From Dehalococcoidia bacterium (lineage in GTDB: Bacteria > Chloroflexota > Dehalococcoidia > GIF9 > AB-539-J10): a stretch of 11,357 bases of DNA. Each line of letters begins with the position of its first letter. Position 1 is the first letter of the stretch. The stretch covers positions 1 to 11,357 of the forward strand of contig SOJB01000037.1 of NCBI GenBank assembly GCA_004376695.1. Direction: 5' to 3'. Shown piece by piece: positions 1 through 7,196 of this stretch. A program made the position numbers and the translations under genes. Below the pieces are notes generated by a model, which worked only from the letters and a program-made list of their open reading frames with translations, was not told the DNA's origin and made no database searches.

Positions 1-57
1 TAGAGTGGGCGGCTGTTAACCGCTTGGTTGCAGGTTCGAGTCCTGCCCGGGGAGCCA
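1..57 (+). tRNA. tRNA-Asn(GUU), 5'-truncated by the window edge
   Basis: This is the 3' part of an asparagine tRNA; the 5' acceptor strand and most of the D-arm lie left of the window. The anticodon stem pairs GGCGG with CCGCT around the loop CTGTTAA, giving anticodon GTT at 15-17. The T-arm pairs GCAGG with CCTGC around TTCGAGT. The 3' acceptor strand CCGGGGA is followed by discriminator G and an encoded CCA (55-57). It converges on etfA with a 33-base gap (58-90) in which I see no clear terminator. tRNA genes are common integration sites, but no integrase or repeated tRNA end is visible here. Confidence 0.95.
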
Positions 58-90
58 GTTTCCTTCCTTCAAGTCGGCGGATTGAGAACC

Positions 91-1092
91 TCAGCCGGCA
101 AGTAGTTCCCTTAGCTTCTTCGTCAGGGCAGGCACGACTTCCTCGTATTTGCCGACCACCCCGAATTCCGCTTCCCTGAATATGTTCGCCTCTGGATCCT
201 TGTTGATGGCTATGATGTGTTTGGAGCTTGAGCATCCGGCTGTGTGCTGGCTTGCACCCGAAATAGCTATGGCAAAATAGACGTCAGGGGCAACAATCTT
301 ACCGGTAAGGCCGATGTGCACCGCCTCTGACACCCAGCCGTTATCTGCAGGGGGACGCGAGGCGCCTACTGCGCCATGCAGCAGATCAGCCAACTCCTTT
401 AACGTAGTCTGGAAGGGCTCGGGGCCACCCAACCCTCTGCCTCCGCAGACAATGACAGGGGCATCCTCAAGCTTGATGCCGACCGCCTCTTCCTTGACGG
501 TTTCTAATGTCTTCGTCCTTACTTTCGATGCATCTATATCAACTTCGAAGGGTATGATCTCTCCCTTCCTTGAGTCATCACGCTCGGAGGGTGACATTGC
601 CTTTGATCTAACAGTAACCATCTGGGGCAGAAGCTCGCTGGTGAATACGCCTTGCGCGTTGCTGCCATAAACAGGCCGAGTTTGTATCAGCAGCTTCGTC
701 TGTGGGTCTACGCTTAAGTCAAGACAGTCTGTCGCCAGACCGGTGCCCAGCCTGAAGGCTAAGCGAGGAGCCAAATCTCTCCCCATGAATGTCTGCCCCA
801 TAAGTACTGCCCGAGGCGAAATCTCTTTGACCAGTTGGTCGGCAACCTGCATATACCAATCTGCTTCGTATTCCTTAAGAGAAGGGTGTTCCGCAGCATA
901 AGCCTTGTCTGCTCCGAAGGCAATCACTTCCTCAGAAGCTCCGCCAATTGCATCGCCGATCAGCAGGCAGAACAAACCTTCGTGCAGGTCATCAGCAAGC
1001 CTCCTCCCGCATCCTAGCAACTCAGCAGTAATGGAGGCCAGCTTGCCATCTGCCAGTTCACCGAAAACCAATACACCTTTGTATTCAGCCAT
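91..1092 (-). CDS. etfA: Electron transfer flavoprotein subunit alpha (EtfA/FixB family)
   Basis: EtfA carries the redox FAD of the cytoplasmic ETF heterodimer, which moves electrons between flavin dehydrogenases and an ETF:quinone oxidoreductase or a bifurcating partner. The 333-residue length is normal. Residues 1-200 form the alpha-I domain. Residues 212-330 are the FAD domain, with CGGRGLGG (216-223), VGASRP (242-247), TGKIVAP (263-269) and the SGASQH signature (278-283). Alignment to human ETF alpha by a constant offset of three keeps Arg249, Thr266, Ser281 and His286 (here R246, T263, S278, H283). The glutamines matching human Gln262 and Gln265 are His259 and Leu262. The ATG at 1092 has AAGGAGGA just upstream (1097-1104). 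It follows etfB by 16 bases, so the two are cotranscribed. The electron donor or acceptor cannot be told from this window. Confidence 0.96.
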   Translation of the reverse strand: MAEYKGVLVFGELADGKLASITAELLGCGRRLADDLHEGLFCLLIGDAIGGASEEVIAFGADKAYAAEHPSLKEYEADWYMQVADQLVKEISPRAVLMGQTFMGRDLAPRLAFRLGTGLATDCLDLSVDPQTKLLIQTRPVYGSNAQGVFTSELLPQMVTVRSKAMSPSERDDSRKGEIIPFEVDIDASKVRTKTLETVKEEAVGIKLEDAPVIVCGGRGLGGPEPFQTTLKELADLLHGAVGASRPPADNGWVSEAVHIGLTGKIVAPDVYFAIAISGASQHTAGCSSSKHIIAINKDPEANIFREAEFGVVGKYEEVVPALTKKLRELLAG

Positions 1093-1108
1093 CGTCTCCT
1101 CCTTGATT

Positions 1109-1909
1109 CTAAAGTAACTTGGCTTCCCTTAGCCTTACAGCCAGACTAGCGCCAGCCTCTGCTGGCGTCTCACCCTCGATTATCTCACATTTCGCTTCCT
1201 TGACTGGCTGGAAGAGCTTCTCCAGTTTGCTACGCCTTCCAGCGGCGCCAACCTGTGATGCATCAAGGTCGATATCGGCTGGTTTCCAGATAACAGGTTG
1301 TTTCTTCGCTGCTGCCATAATTCCTTTCAGGGCGGCATAACGAAGCGTTCCCAACTCGCTGGTTACTGTGATCAATGCAGGCAGTGTCACTTCAACAGAC
1401 CGATAGCCATCGGGGATGACCTGCTCGACCCTCGCCTTTCCATCCGTGACTTCTATCTTGCGAGCCAGAGTTACGGCCGGGATCTGTAACAACTCAGCAA
1501 TACCCAGCCCTGTTTGCCCGGCATCCCAGTCCGAGGACTGCCTGCCGCAGAAGATGATGTCATATTCTCCTATCTTCCTTATCGCCATGGCCAAAGCGTT
1601 GGCCGTTGACCAGCTATCACCATCCTCGAAAGCTTCGTCCTCCAAGAGGATGAGTTCATCACCACCTACAGCTAACGCTTTCTTAATCACGTCCCGAATG
1701 AACTTGTTCCCTAAGCTGAGCGCAGTGATTTTCCCTCCCACCTTATCCTTGATCCTGAGCGCAGCTTCCAGAGCAAATTCCTCATATTGGCCGATTACAG
1801 GTTTCACCTCCGCAGGCCAGGTCATTTTGTTGTTCACCACTTTGAACACTGCCGGTGGCGCTTCAGGATCGGGCACCTGCTTACAGCAGACAATCATGTT
1901 AACTGGCAT
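1109..1909 (-). CDS. etfB: Electron transfer flavoprotein subunit beta (EtfB/FixA family)
   Basis: EtfB is the partner of EtfA; in classical ETFs it binds AMP and in bifurcating ETFs a second FAD. I take the start at the ATG at 1909 (266 residues, beginning MPVNMIVCCKQVPDPEAPP). This gives the usual family N-terminus, has AAGGAGGT six bases upstream, and lies downstream of a promoter at 1943-1971. The frame stays open to 2131, but that 74-residue extension has no family resemblance and would cross the promoter. The nucleotide-binding stretch CGRQSSDWDAGQTG is at residues 121-134. The signature region YRSVEVTLPALITV is at 170-183, followed by the recognition-loop region at about 189-208 (LRYAALKGIMAAAKKQ). 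The QTG ending resembles AMP-binding ETFs more than the DGDTAQVGP motif reported for bifurcating ones. First gene of the etfBA operon. Confidence 0.95.
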   Translation of the reverse strand: MPVNMIVCCKQVPDPEAPPAVFKVVNNKMTWPAEVKPVIGQYEEFALEAALRIKDKVGGKITALSLGNKFIRDVIKKALAVGGDELILLEDEAFEDGDSWSTANALAMAIRKIGEYDIIFCGRQSSDWDAGQTGLGIAELLQIPAVTLARKIEVTDGKARVEQVIPDGYRSVEVTLPALITVTSELGTLRYAALKGIMAAAKKQPVIWKPADIDLDASQVGAAGRRSKLEKLFQPVKEAKCEIIEGETPAEAGASLAVRLREAKLL

Positions 1910-1915
1910 TCTGTA

Positions 1916-1923
1916 ACCTCCTT
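1916..1923 (-). promoter_or_regulatory. Ribosome binding site that fixes the etfB start
   Basis: Read on the minus strand this is AAGGAGGT, a near-perfect Shine-Dalgarno sequence, followed by a six-base spacer (TACAGA) and ATG at 1909. It decides the start against the open upstream extension of the same frame. Confidence 0.85.
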
Positions 1924-1942
1924 GAAGATTCTTCGCGACCAA

Positions 1943-1971
1943 AGAATATAACAAAATGTGCCTCCAGTCAA
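1943..1971 (-). promoter_or_regulatory. Probable sigma-70-type promoter of etfBA
   Basis: On the minus strand, TTGACT (1966-1971, five of six consensus bases) is followed after 17 bases by TATTCT (1943-1948, four of six). An alternative -10, TATATT, lies two bases closer. Transcription would begin near 1936, giving a leader of about 27 bases before the etfB ATG at 1909. Predicted from sequence only. Confidence 0.55.
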
Positions 1972-2141
1972 CGGTCATAACGTTGGCCCGAATGGTTCTG
2001 GGATACGGCATATCGTGTCTGCCGGCGCACCCACTGGCAGGGTACACGCTGACAGGCAACTCCCGACAAGCTACAGGATTTGCAGGCAGATGACAGTCAG
2101 AATCCTGCTTATCGCTAACGCCGCTATCCACGGTGTCGGTG

Positions 2142-2171
2142 GTGGCATGGATTAGATAGTAGTGATATACT
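2142..2171 (+). promoter_or_regulatory. Possible promoter of the coaX-coaBC(-valS) operon
   Basis: TATACT at 2166-2171 matches the -10 consensus in five of six positions. The best -35 partner is GTGGCA at 2142-2147 (four of six) with an 18-base spacer. Transcription would start near 2178, about 34 bases before the coaX ATG. The -35 is weak, so this call is tentative. Confidence 0.4.
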
Positions 2172-2211
2172 CAATCCATATTGCCGGGGGTCATGAAAAG
2201 GGCAAAGGCCT

Positions 2212-2982
2212 ATGTTACTGGCAGTTGATATTGGCAACACCAACATCAAGCTGGGTATATTTGAGGGCGATAAGCTTAAGGCTACCTGGAGTTTGGCTAC
2301 CGACACTCACACGACGCCGGACGAGTACGGCGCAGTGTTGCTCAACCTCATGGAGCGGAAAGAAATCCTCCCCCCAAACGTTGCCGGTGTGGTGCTGTGT
2401 GGTGTCGTGCCGCCTCTGCTGCATACGTTCATGCAGCTGTGCAAGGAATACCTGAATACCAAACCGCTGGTCATTGAAGCTGGTGTTAAGACAGGCATGC
2501 GCATCTGTCTCGATAATCCTCGTGAGGTTGGTCCTGATCGCGTGGTCGGCGCTGTGGCTGCCCAGAATCTCTACGGAAGGCCATTGACAGTCATTGACCT
2601 TGGTACTGCTACGACCTTCGATGTCGTTTCCAAGGATGGTGATTACCTTGGGGGCGCCATCGCCCCGGGGATCGGAATAGCTAGCGAAGCGTTATTCGCC
2701 CGCACGGCTGTGCTGCCTCGAATAGAACTGATTCGCCCCAGGCACGTCATCGGCAGAAACACTATCTCTGCCATGCAATCAGGCATAATATTCGGTTACA
2801 TTGACCTCATTGAGGGCATGATTCGCCGAATAGAGCAAGAACTGGGAACCAAGGTGAAGGTCGTAGCTACCGGCGGCGAGGCTTACCCGTTCGCTGAAGA
2901 GATAGCAGCCATAGACGTAGTCAATCCCAATTTGACCTTGATTGGTCTGCGGCTCATCTATGAGATGAACAAGGGGCAGTAA
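2212..2982 (+). CDS. coaX: Type III pantothenate kinase
   Basis: CoaX phosphorylates pantothenate with ATP to 4'-phosphopantothenate, the first committed step of coenzyme A synthesis, in the cytoplasm. The 256-residue length is normal for the family. Visible motifs of the ASKHA fold are DIGNTNIKLGIF (6-17, phosphate loop), GPDR (107-110), DLGTATTFD (129-137, with the catalytic Asp129) and GGAIAPG (147-153). The ATG at 2212 places DIGNTN at its usual distance from the N-terminus; the ribosome site is only moderate (AAAAGGG about nine bases upstream). The stop codon overlaps the start of coaBC (TAATG), indicating translational coupling of consecutive CoA steps. Type III kinases are typically not feedback-inhibited by CoA; that is family knowledge, not visible here. 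Confidence 0.96.
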   Translation: MLLAVDIGNTNIKLGIFEGDKLKATWSLATDTHTTPDEYGAVLLNLMERKEILPPNVAGVVLCGVVPPLLHTFMQLCKEYLNTKPLVIEAGVKTGMRICLDNPREVGPDRVVGAVAAQNLYGRPLTVIDLGTATTFDVVSKDGDYLGGAIAPGIGIASEALFARTAVLPRIELIRPRHVIGRNTISAMQSGIIFGYIDLIEGMIRRIEQELGTKVKVVATGGEAYPFAEEIAAIDVVNPNLTLIGLRLIYEMNKGQ

Positions 2983-4196
2983 TGCTTAACAATAAGACGG
3001 TAGTATTAGGCGTAACGGGGAGCATTGCTGCCTACAAGGCCGCTGAGATTGCGAGCCAGCTAACTCAGGCCGGAGCCAAGGTAAATGTGATTATGACCAA
3101 GGAGGCCGTCCAGTTTGTGTCGGCTATAACCTTTAGGGCTCTCACCGGCAGACCCGTAGTCACTGAAATGTTCGACTTAGCCTCGGAGTTCAGCATTGAG
3201 CATGTCTCCCTGGCCAAATCCGCGGACATAGTGGTTATCGCCCCTGCGACTGCTAATATCATTGCCAGGCTAGCTGCTGGGATCTCCGACGATATGGTAT
3301 GCTGCACGGTGCTGGCTACCAAGGCGCCGGTGATCATAGCACCAGCTATGGAAACCAATATGTATGATAGTCCCATAACTCAGGATAATCTCTGTGAGCT
3401 TAAAGCCCGCGGCTTCGTGATTATTGGTCCATCTGTGGGCTGGTTAGCCTCCGGTAAGGAAGGCTTGGGGCGACTCGCCGATATAGACGAGATTCTGGAG
3501 AGCATTCGCCAGATATCGGGGAGAGACGGGGATCTAGCCGGCAAGCATATCGTGGTTACCGCAGGAGGTACGCAAGAACCTATCGACCCTGTGCGCTGTA
3601 TTGTTAACCGCTCGTCAGGAAAGATGGGCTACGCTCTGGCCGAAGCGGCGCGTGACCGGGGTGCCGAAGTATCTTTAGTGACGGCGCCTGCCTCGTCAGC
3701 GCCTGCCACAGGTGTTGACATCATCAGGGTCGGCACCGCTGAGGAAATGTGTCACGCTGTGGAGAGTGTGGCTCCCAAAGCTGACGCCCTGATTATGGCG
3801 GCAGCTGTCGCTGACTATCGCCCGAAAAGCCCGTCTCGAGAGAAGATCAAAAGGGGAGGTTCCGGGTTAACACTGGAACTGGAATGCACTAGGGACATTC
3901 TAGGCACGGTCAAGGGAAATCTCATCAAGGTGGGCTTCGCCGCCGAGACCAGCAACCTGGTAGGGAATGCCAGAGAGAAGCTGAAGCAAAAGGGGCTTGA
4001 CCTTATCGTAGCCAATGATATTACGGCTAGCGATAGCGGATTCGGCACTGACACCAATCGAGTGACCGTAATCGACAAGAAAGGTGGACTCGATAGTTTG
4101 CCTTTGCTAACTAAACGGGAGGTGGCCGAGAGGATCCTGGATAGGGTGGCACAGCTTCTAGTAGAGCCGGAGTCCCGATTACAGAGTAAGCACTGA
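2982..4196 (+). CDS. coaBC: Bifunctional phosphopantothenoylcysteine decarboxylase / phosphopantothenate-cysteine ligase
   Basis: CoaBC joins cysteine to 4'-phosphopantothenate (CoaB) and decarboxylates the product to 4'-phosphopantetheine (CoaC, FMN-dependent). The 404-residue length is normal. The CoaC domain (about 1-180) has GVTGSIAAYK (10-19), the active-site histidine in IEHVSL (His74, E. coli His75), PATANIIARLAAGI (88-101) and PAMETNMY (121-128). The CoaB domain (about 187-395) has VVTAGGTQEPIDPVR, NRSSGKMG (209-216), AAAVADYRP (273-281), EKIK with Lys288 (E. coli Lys289) and FAAET. With a constant offset of one, the residues matching E. coli Asn125 and Cys158 are Glu124 and Ser157. 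The start overlaps the coaX stop by one base, with AAGGGG upstream. valS follows after 77 bases and may share the transcript. Confidence 0.96.
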   Translation: MLNNKTVVLGVTGSIAAYKAAEIASQLTQAGAKVNVIMTKEAVQFVSAITFRALTGRPVVTEMFDLASEFSIEHVSLAKSADIVVIAPATANIIARLAAGISDDMVCCTVLATKAPVIIAPAMETNMYDSPITQDNLCELKARGFVIIGPSVGWLASGKEGLGRLADIDEILESIRQISGRDGDLAGKHIVVTAGGTQEPIDPVRCIVNRSSGKMGYALAEAARDRGAEVSLVTAPASSAPATGVDIIRVGTAEEMCHAVESVAPKADALIMAAAVADYRPKSPSREKIKRGGSGLTLELECTRDILGTVKGNLIKVGFAAETSNLVGNAREKLKQKGLDLIVANDITASDSGFGTDTNRVTVIDKKGGLDSLPLLTKREVAERILDRVAQLLVEPESRLQSKH

Positions 4197-4273
4197 ATCA
4201 GGACCTCTGAATGTGCTCGGATACAGGGATCTCTTCCTGAGAACAGCCGACGGATAGGAGAGGTTTAGAGTTG

Positions 4274-6958
4274 ATGTCTGAAATACCTAAGGCCTACGAG
4301 CCAGGTCAGATAGAGAAGAAGTGGTATGATTTCTGGCTGGAGCAGGGCTATTTCACTCCAGAAATAGACCCCAATAAGCAGCCGTTTGTCGTTGTTATGC
4401 CGCTTCCTAATGTCACCGGAGAACTTCATCTAGGGCACGCTCTGTTTGTGACGCTGCAGGATGTTATGGCTAGGTGGCACAGGATGAGGGGGGAGCCCAC
4501 ATTATGGTTACCCGGAACTGACCACGCGGGCATTGCCACACAAGTGGTTATGGAACGGCAACTGGCTAAGCAAGGGAAAACGAAGGAGGAGATCGGTCGA
4601 GAAGAGTTCACAAGATTGATCTGGGAATGGGCTGATAGAAACAGGGATGATATCAGACGCCAGCATCAAACGCTGGGGGCTTCCTGTGATTGGACTAGGG
4701 AGAAATTCACTCTGGATGAAGGTCCGAGCAAGGCAGTGCGGACTGCTTTTGTGCGCCTGTACAATAAAGGGCTAATCTACCGCGGAGAACGAATGATAAA
4801 CTGGTGTCCCCGCTGCCGAACCGCGCTTTCCGACCTCGAGGTAGAACACAGTGATATTGCCGGATACCTTTACTATATTCGCTATCCTCTGAGAGAAGAT
4901 GAGGGCTTTATCGTTGTAGCTACTACCCGACCGGAAACCTTCCTCGGTGACACGGCAGTCGCTGTGAATCCTGAAGACGAACGCTACAAGAATCTGATAG
5001 GAAAAAGAGTCATCCTCCCCGTCATAGGCAAGGAAATCCCCATCATCGCTGACACTACGGTTGATGTATCCTTTGGCACCGGAGCACTGAAGATAACTCC
5101 GGCTCATGATCCCACAGACATGGAAGTAGCCCGGAGACACGATCTGCCCCTGGTGAACGTCATAAACCCCGATGCCACTATGAATGAGAACGCCGGGCCA
5201 TACCGGGGAATGGAAAGATTTGCCTGTCGAGATAGGATTCTGACCGACCTGAAGAACGAGAACCTGTTGGAGAGAGTCGAGCCCTACTCTCATTCGGCAG
5301 GTCACTGTTGTCGCTGCCAGACGATGCTTGAACCTAGGGTCAGCCTGCAGTGGTTCGTCCGGACACGGCCTCTAGCTGAAGCTGCTATCAACGTCGTCAG
5401 AGATGGCAGAATCAAGATGATCCCGGAACGCTTCACCAAGGTATATTTCGAGTGGATGGAGAATATCAAGGATTGGTGTATCAGTCGACAACTGTGGTGG
5501 GGACATCGCATCCCCGTATGGTACTGCGAGGACTGCGCCAAGGTAAGTGTCTCGGTAGATGAACAGACGGCATGTACTCATTGTAGTTCAGGACGAATCA
5601 TCCAGGACCCCGATGTCCTTGATACCTGGTTCAGCTCAGCGCTATGGACACATTCCACGCTCGGCTGGCCGGAGGATACCGAAGACCTCCGTTATTTCTA
5701 CCCCGGGTCGGTGATGGAAACAGGCTATGACATCCTGTTCTTTTGGGTCGCCAGGATGATTATGATGGGGCTGGAGAATACGGGTGAGATACCATTCCGC
5801 ACCGTATACCTTCATGGATTGATCAGGGATAAGAGCGGAGAGAAGATGAGCAGAAGCAGGTTGCGAGGGAACGCTATGAACCCTGCTGAGCCTATAAGCA
5901 AGTACGGTATCGATGCTCTGCGTTTTGCTCTGTCCGCTGGGAGTACCGCGGGTAATGACAGGAGTGTGGACAAAGGAAGACTGGAGTCGGGCCGCAACTT
6001 CGTTAACAAGCTGTGGAATGTCACCAGATTCGTTCTTCAAGCCCTGGATACTGAGACGCCGGAAGCTGAGCCGGGAGAATTACTGCCACAGAAGGTAGAG
6101 GACAAATGGATCGTCAGCCAACTCAACCGGCTGGTCAAGGATGTCAATGAACTGATGCAAGATTTTCGATTTGGCGAAGCGGAACAGCAGATCTACGATT
6201 TTGTCTGGTCGGAGTTCTGCGACTGGTATGTTGAGATTGCCAAGATACGCCTTCGTAGCAAGGCAGCCCCGTCACCTGCGCCTTTCCTGGCCAGTACGTT
6301 GGAGAGATCACTCCGTCTCCTGCATCCGTTCATGCCTTTCGTCACCGAGGAACTCTGGCACATGCTGCTGCAAACGCGGCCCGGTAATCTCGCCCTCCGC
6401 GCAGAGCTCGTAGCTAGCAATACGTCGGTGCCGGCTTCCCTAATGATAGCTCCGTACCCCATCGCTGACGACAGGACATTTGCTCCCGAAGCTGAACAAG
6501 TGATGGATTCCCTGATAGAGATTGTCCGCTCCATCCGTAACGTCCGGGCTGAATATGGAGTAGTGCCAGGTAAATGGATTGAAGCCAGAGTGTATACTGA
6601 TGAGCTCCTCTCGGGTCTTGCCGGTCAGGCATGCATGATAGAGACATTGGCCAAGGTCCGACCACTGAGAATACTCAGTCGCCAAGACAGGAAGCCCTCC
6701 GAAGATAAAGCTCTAGTGTTAGTGCTAGGAGGAGCTGAGGTAGTTCTGCCTTTGGCTGGCATGACGGACCGGCGTGCTGATGAACAGAGGCTGCTAAGTG
6801 AAACCGACGAAATCAGCGCAAGAATCGCTCACGTTGATGCCAGGCTAAGAGATGATGCCTTCTTGAGCAAGGCACCGATTCAGATCATCGAAAAAGAGAG
6901 GCAAAAGCTCGCCATCCTCGAGGATAAACTGAGAAGGCTACGCCAGGAGTTGTCTTGA
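4274..6958 (+). CDS. valS: Valyl-tRNA synthetase
   Basis: This class I synthetase charges tRNA-Val and edits misactivated threonine. I use the ATG at 4274 (894 residues); a TTG directly before it is a possible start, and GGAGAGG lies about ten bases upstream. Landmarks: the HIGH motif as HLGH (52-55) within PLPNVTGELHLGHA; editing domain with TTRPETFLGDT (from 217) and Asp279 in HDPTDMEV; Cys178/Cys181 with Cys345/Cys348 as one likely zinc site; a second CX2C pair set (418/421 and 434/437); DPDVLDTWFSSALW; the KMSKS loop from 524; an anticodon-binding domain (about 600-760); and a C-terminal coiled-coil arm (about 835-894). Unusually the KMSKS loop reads KMSRSRLRGN, two residues longer than KMSKSxGN. 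Everything else looks intact, so I expect a working enzyme. Probably the distal gene of the coaX operon, although a weak promoter in 4197-4270 cannot be excluded. Confidence 0.97.
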   Translation: MSEIPKAYEPGQIEKKWYDFWLEQGYFTPEIDPNKQPFVVVMPLPNVTGELHLGHALFVTLQDVMARWHRMRGEPTLWLPGTDHAGIATQVVMERQLAKQGKTKEEIGREEFTRLIWEWADRNRDDIRRQHQTLGASCDWTREKFTLDEGPSKAVRTAFVRLYNKGLIYRGERMINWCPRCRTALSDLEVEHSDIAGYLYYIRYPLREDEGFIVVATTRPETFLGDTAVAVNPEDERYKNLIGKRVILPVIGKEIPIIADTTVDVSFGTGALKITPAHDPTDMEVARRHDLPLVNVINPDATMNENAGPYRGMERFACRDRILTDLKNENLLERVEPYSHSAGHCCRCQTMLEPRVSLQWFVRTRPLAEAAINVVRDGRIKMIPERFTKVYFEWMENIKDWCISRQLWWGHRIPVWYCEDCAKVSVSVDEQTACTHCSSGRIIQDPDVLDTWFSSALWTHSTLGWPEDTEDLRYFYPGSVMETGYDILFFWVARMIMMGLENTGEIPFRTVYLHGLIRDKSGEKMSRSRLRGNAMNPAEPISKYGIDALRFALSAGSTAGNDRSVDKGRLESGRNFVNKLWNVTRFVLQALDTETPEAEPGELLPQKVEDKWIVSQLNRLVKDVNELMQDFRFGEAEQQIYDFVWSEFCDWYVEIAKIRLRSKAAPSPAPFLASTLERSLRLLHPFMPFVTEELWHMLLQTRPGNLALRAELVASNTSVPASLMIAPYPIADDRTFAPEAEQVMDSLIEIVRSIRNVRAEYGVVPGKWIEARVYTDELLSGLAGQACMIETLAKVRPLRILSRQDRKPSEDKALVLVLGGAEVVLPLAGMTDRRADEQRLLSETDEISARIAHVDARLRDDAFLSKAPIQIIEKERQKLAILEDKLRRLRQELS

Positions 6959-7196
6959 CCGGGCATCCGGGGCACTGACGCATCAATGCCGCATCCCGAG
7001 GAACAACGATTTCCGCCAATCGGTTTATACAAACCTGCTGCCAGTTCTCTCTTCTTGCGATTGCGAACAGCGTACCGTGAGCCAGAACCCCGAATTACCG
7101 CCCGAATCCCAGGCTCCACTGCCAGTGAGTAATCAAGTTACTGAGCGATATCGAGCAGAAGATTCCAGATGAACAGCAGGCAAGACCTGAATTCTT
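6959..7196. other. Convergent spacer between valS and an unknown gene
   Basis: This 238-base stretch separates two converging genes. I see short inverted repeats (CACTGCCAGTG at about 7119-7129, and AGTAA/TTACT just after it) but no GC-rich hairpin followed by a T-run, so no confident intrinsic terminator. A minus-strand frame that runs through here into the valS 3' end has no recognisable protein features and I do not call it. Confidence 0.5.

Larger units (their letters stand above)
1910..2211. other. Divergent spacer between etfB and coaX
   Basis: This 302-base stretch lies between two divergent operons. It contains the etfB leader and promoter on the left and the probable coaX promoter and leader on the right. 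The middle (about 1972-2141) has no gene I can support. It has a weak inverted repeat, CAGGATT at 2074-2080 with AATCCTG at 2101-2107 (20-base loop). CTGAC at 2049-2053 and GTCAG at 2096-2100 could also pair, but only in a mutually exclusive fold. There is no T-run, so it does not look like a terminator. I recognise no riboswitch or defined operator. Frames open on both strands here have no protein-like features. Confidence 0.6.

Noticed and set aside
1..90. tRNA-associated integration site
   Set aside because: No integrase, no duplicated tRNA 3' end and no mobile gene is visible beside it in this window.
1416..1916. Plus-strand open frame of 166 residues opposite etfB
   Set aside because: It lies entirely within the well-supported etfB gene, is Ser/Pro-rich low-quality sequence and matches no family; it is an antisense shadow.
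2049..2107. Inverted repeats in the etfB-coaX spacer as a riboswitch or operator
   Set aside because: The stems are only five to seven base pairs with long loops, compete with each other, lie upstream of the predicted coaX promoter, and match no riboswitch I know.
1910..2131. N-terminal extension of etfB by 74 residues to a start at 2131
   Set aside because: The extension has no ETF-like sequence, crosses a good promoter, and a near-perfect ribosome site precedes the ATG at 1909.
3065..3376. Minus-strand hydrophobic open frame opposite coaBC that resembles a small membrane protein
   Set aside because: The hydrophobicity is a by-product of reading Ala/Gly/Val-rich CoaC codons in antisense; there is no ribosome site or separate promoter.
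4772..5305. Minus-strand open frame of 177 residues opposite valS
   Set aside because: It overlaps conserved ValRS editing-domain codons, and the translated sequence has no domain-like features.
6959..7000. Possible intrinsic terminator after valS
   Set aside because: Only short, poorly paired repeats (for example GCAT/ATGC) and no T-run are present.
6880..7119. Minus-strand frame running from the valS spacer into the valS 3' end
   Set aside because: It overlaps the conserved ValRS C-terminal arm, lacks a ribosome site, and shows no recognisable transposase or other domain.
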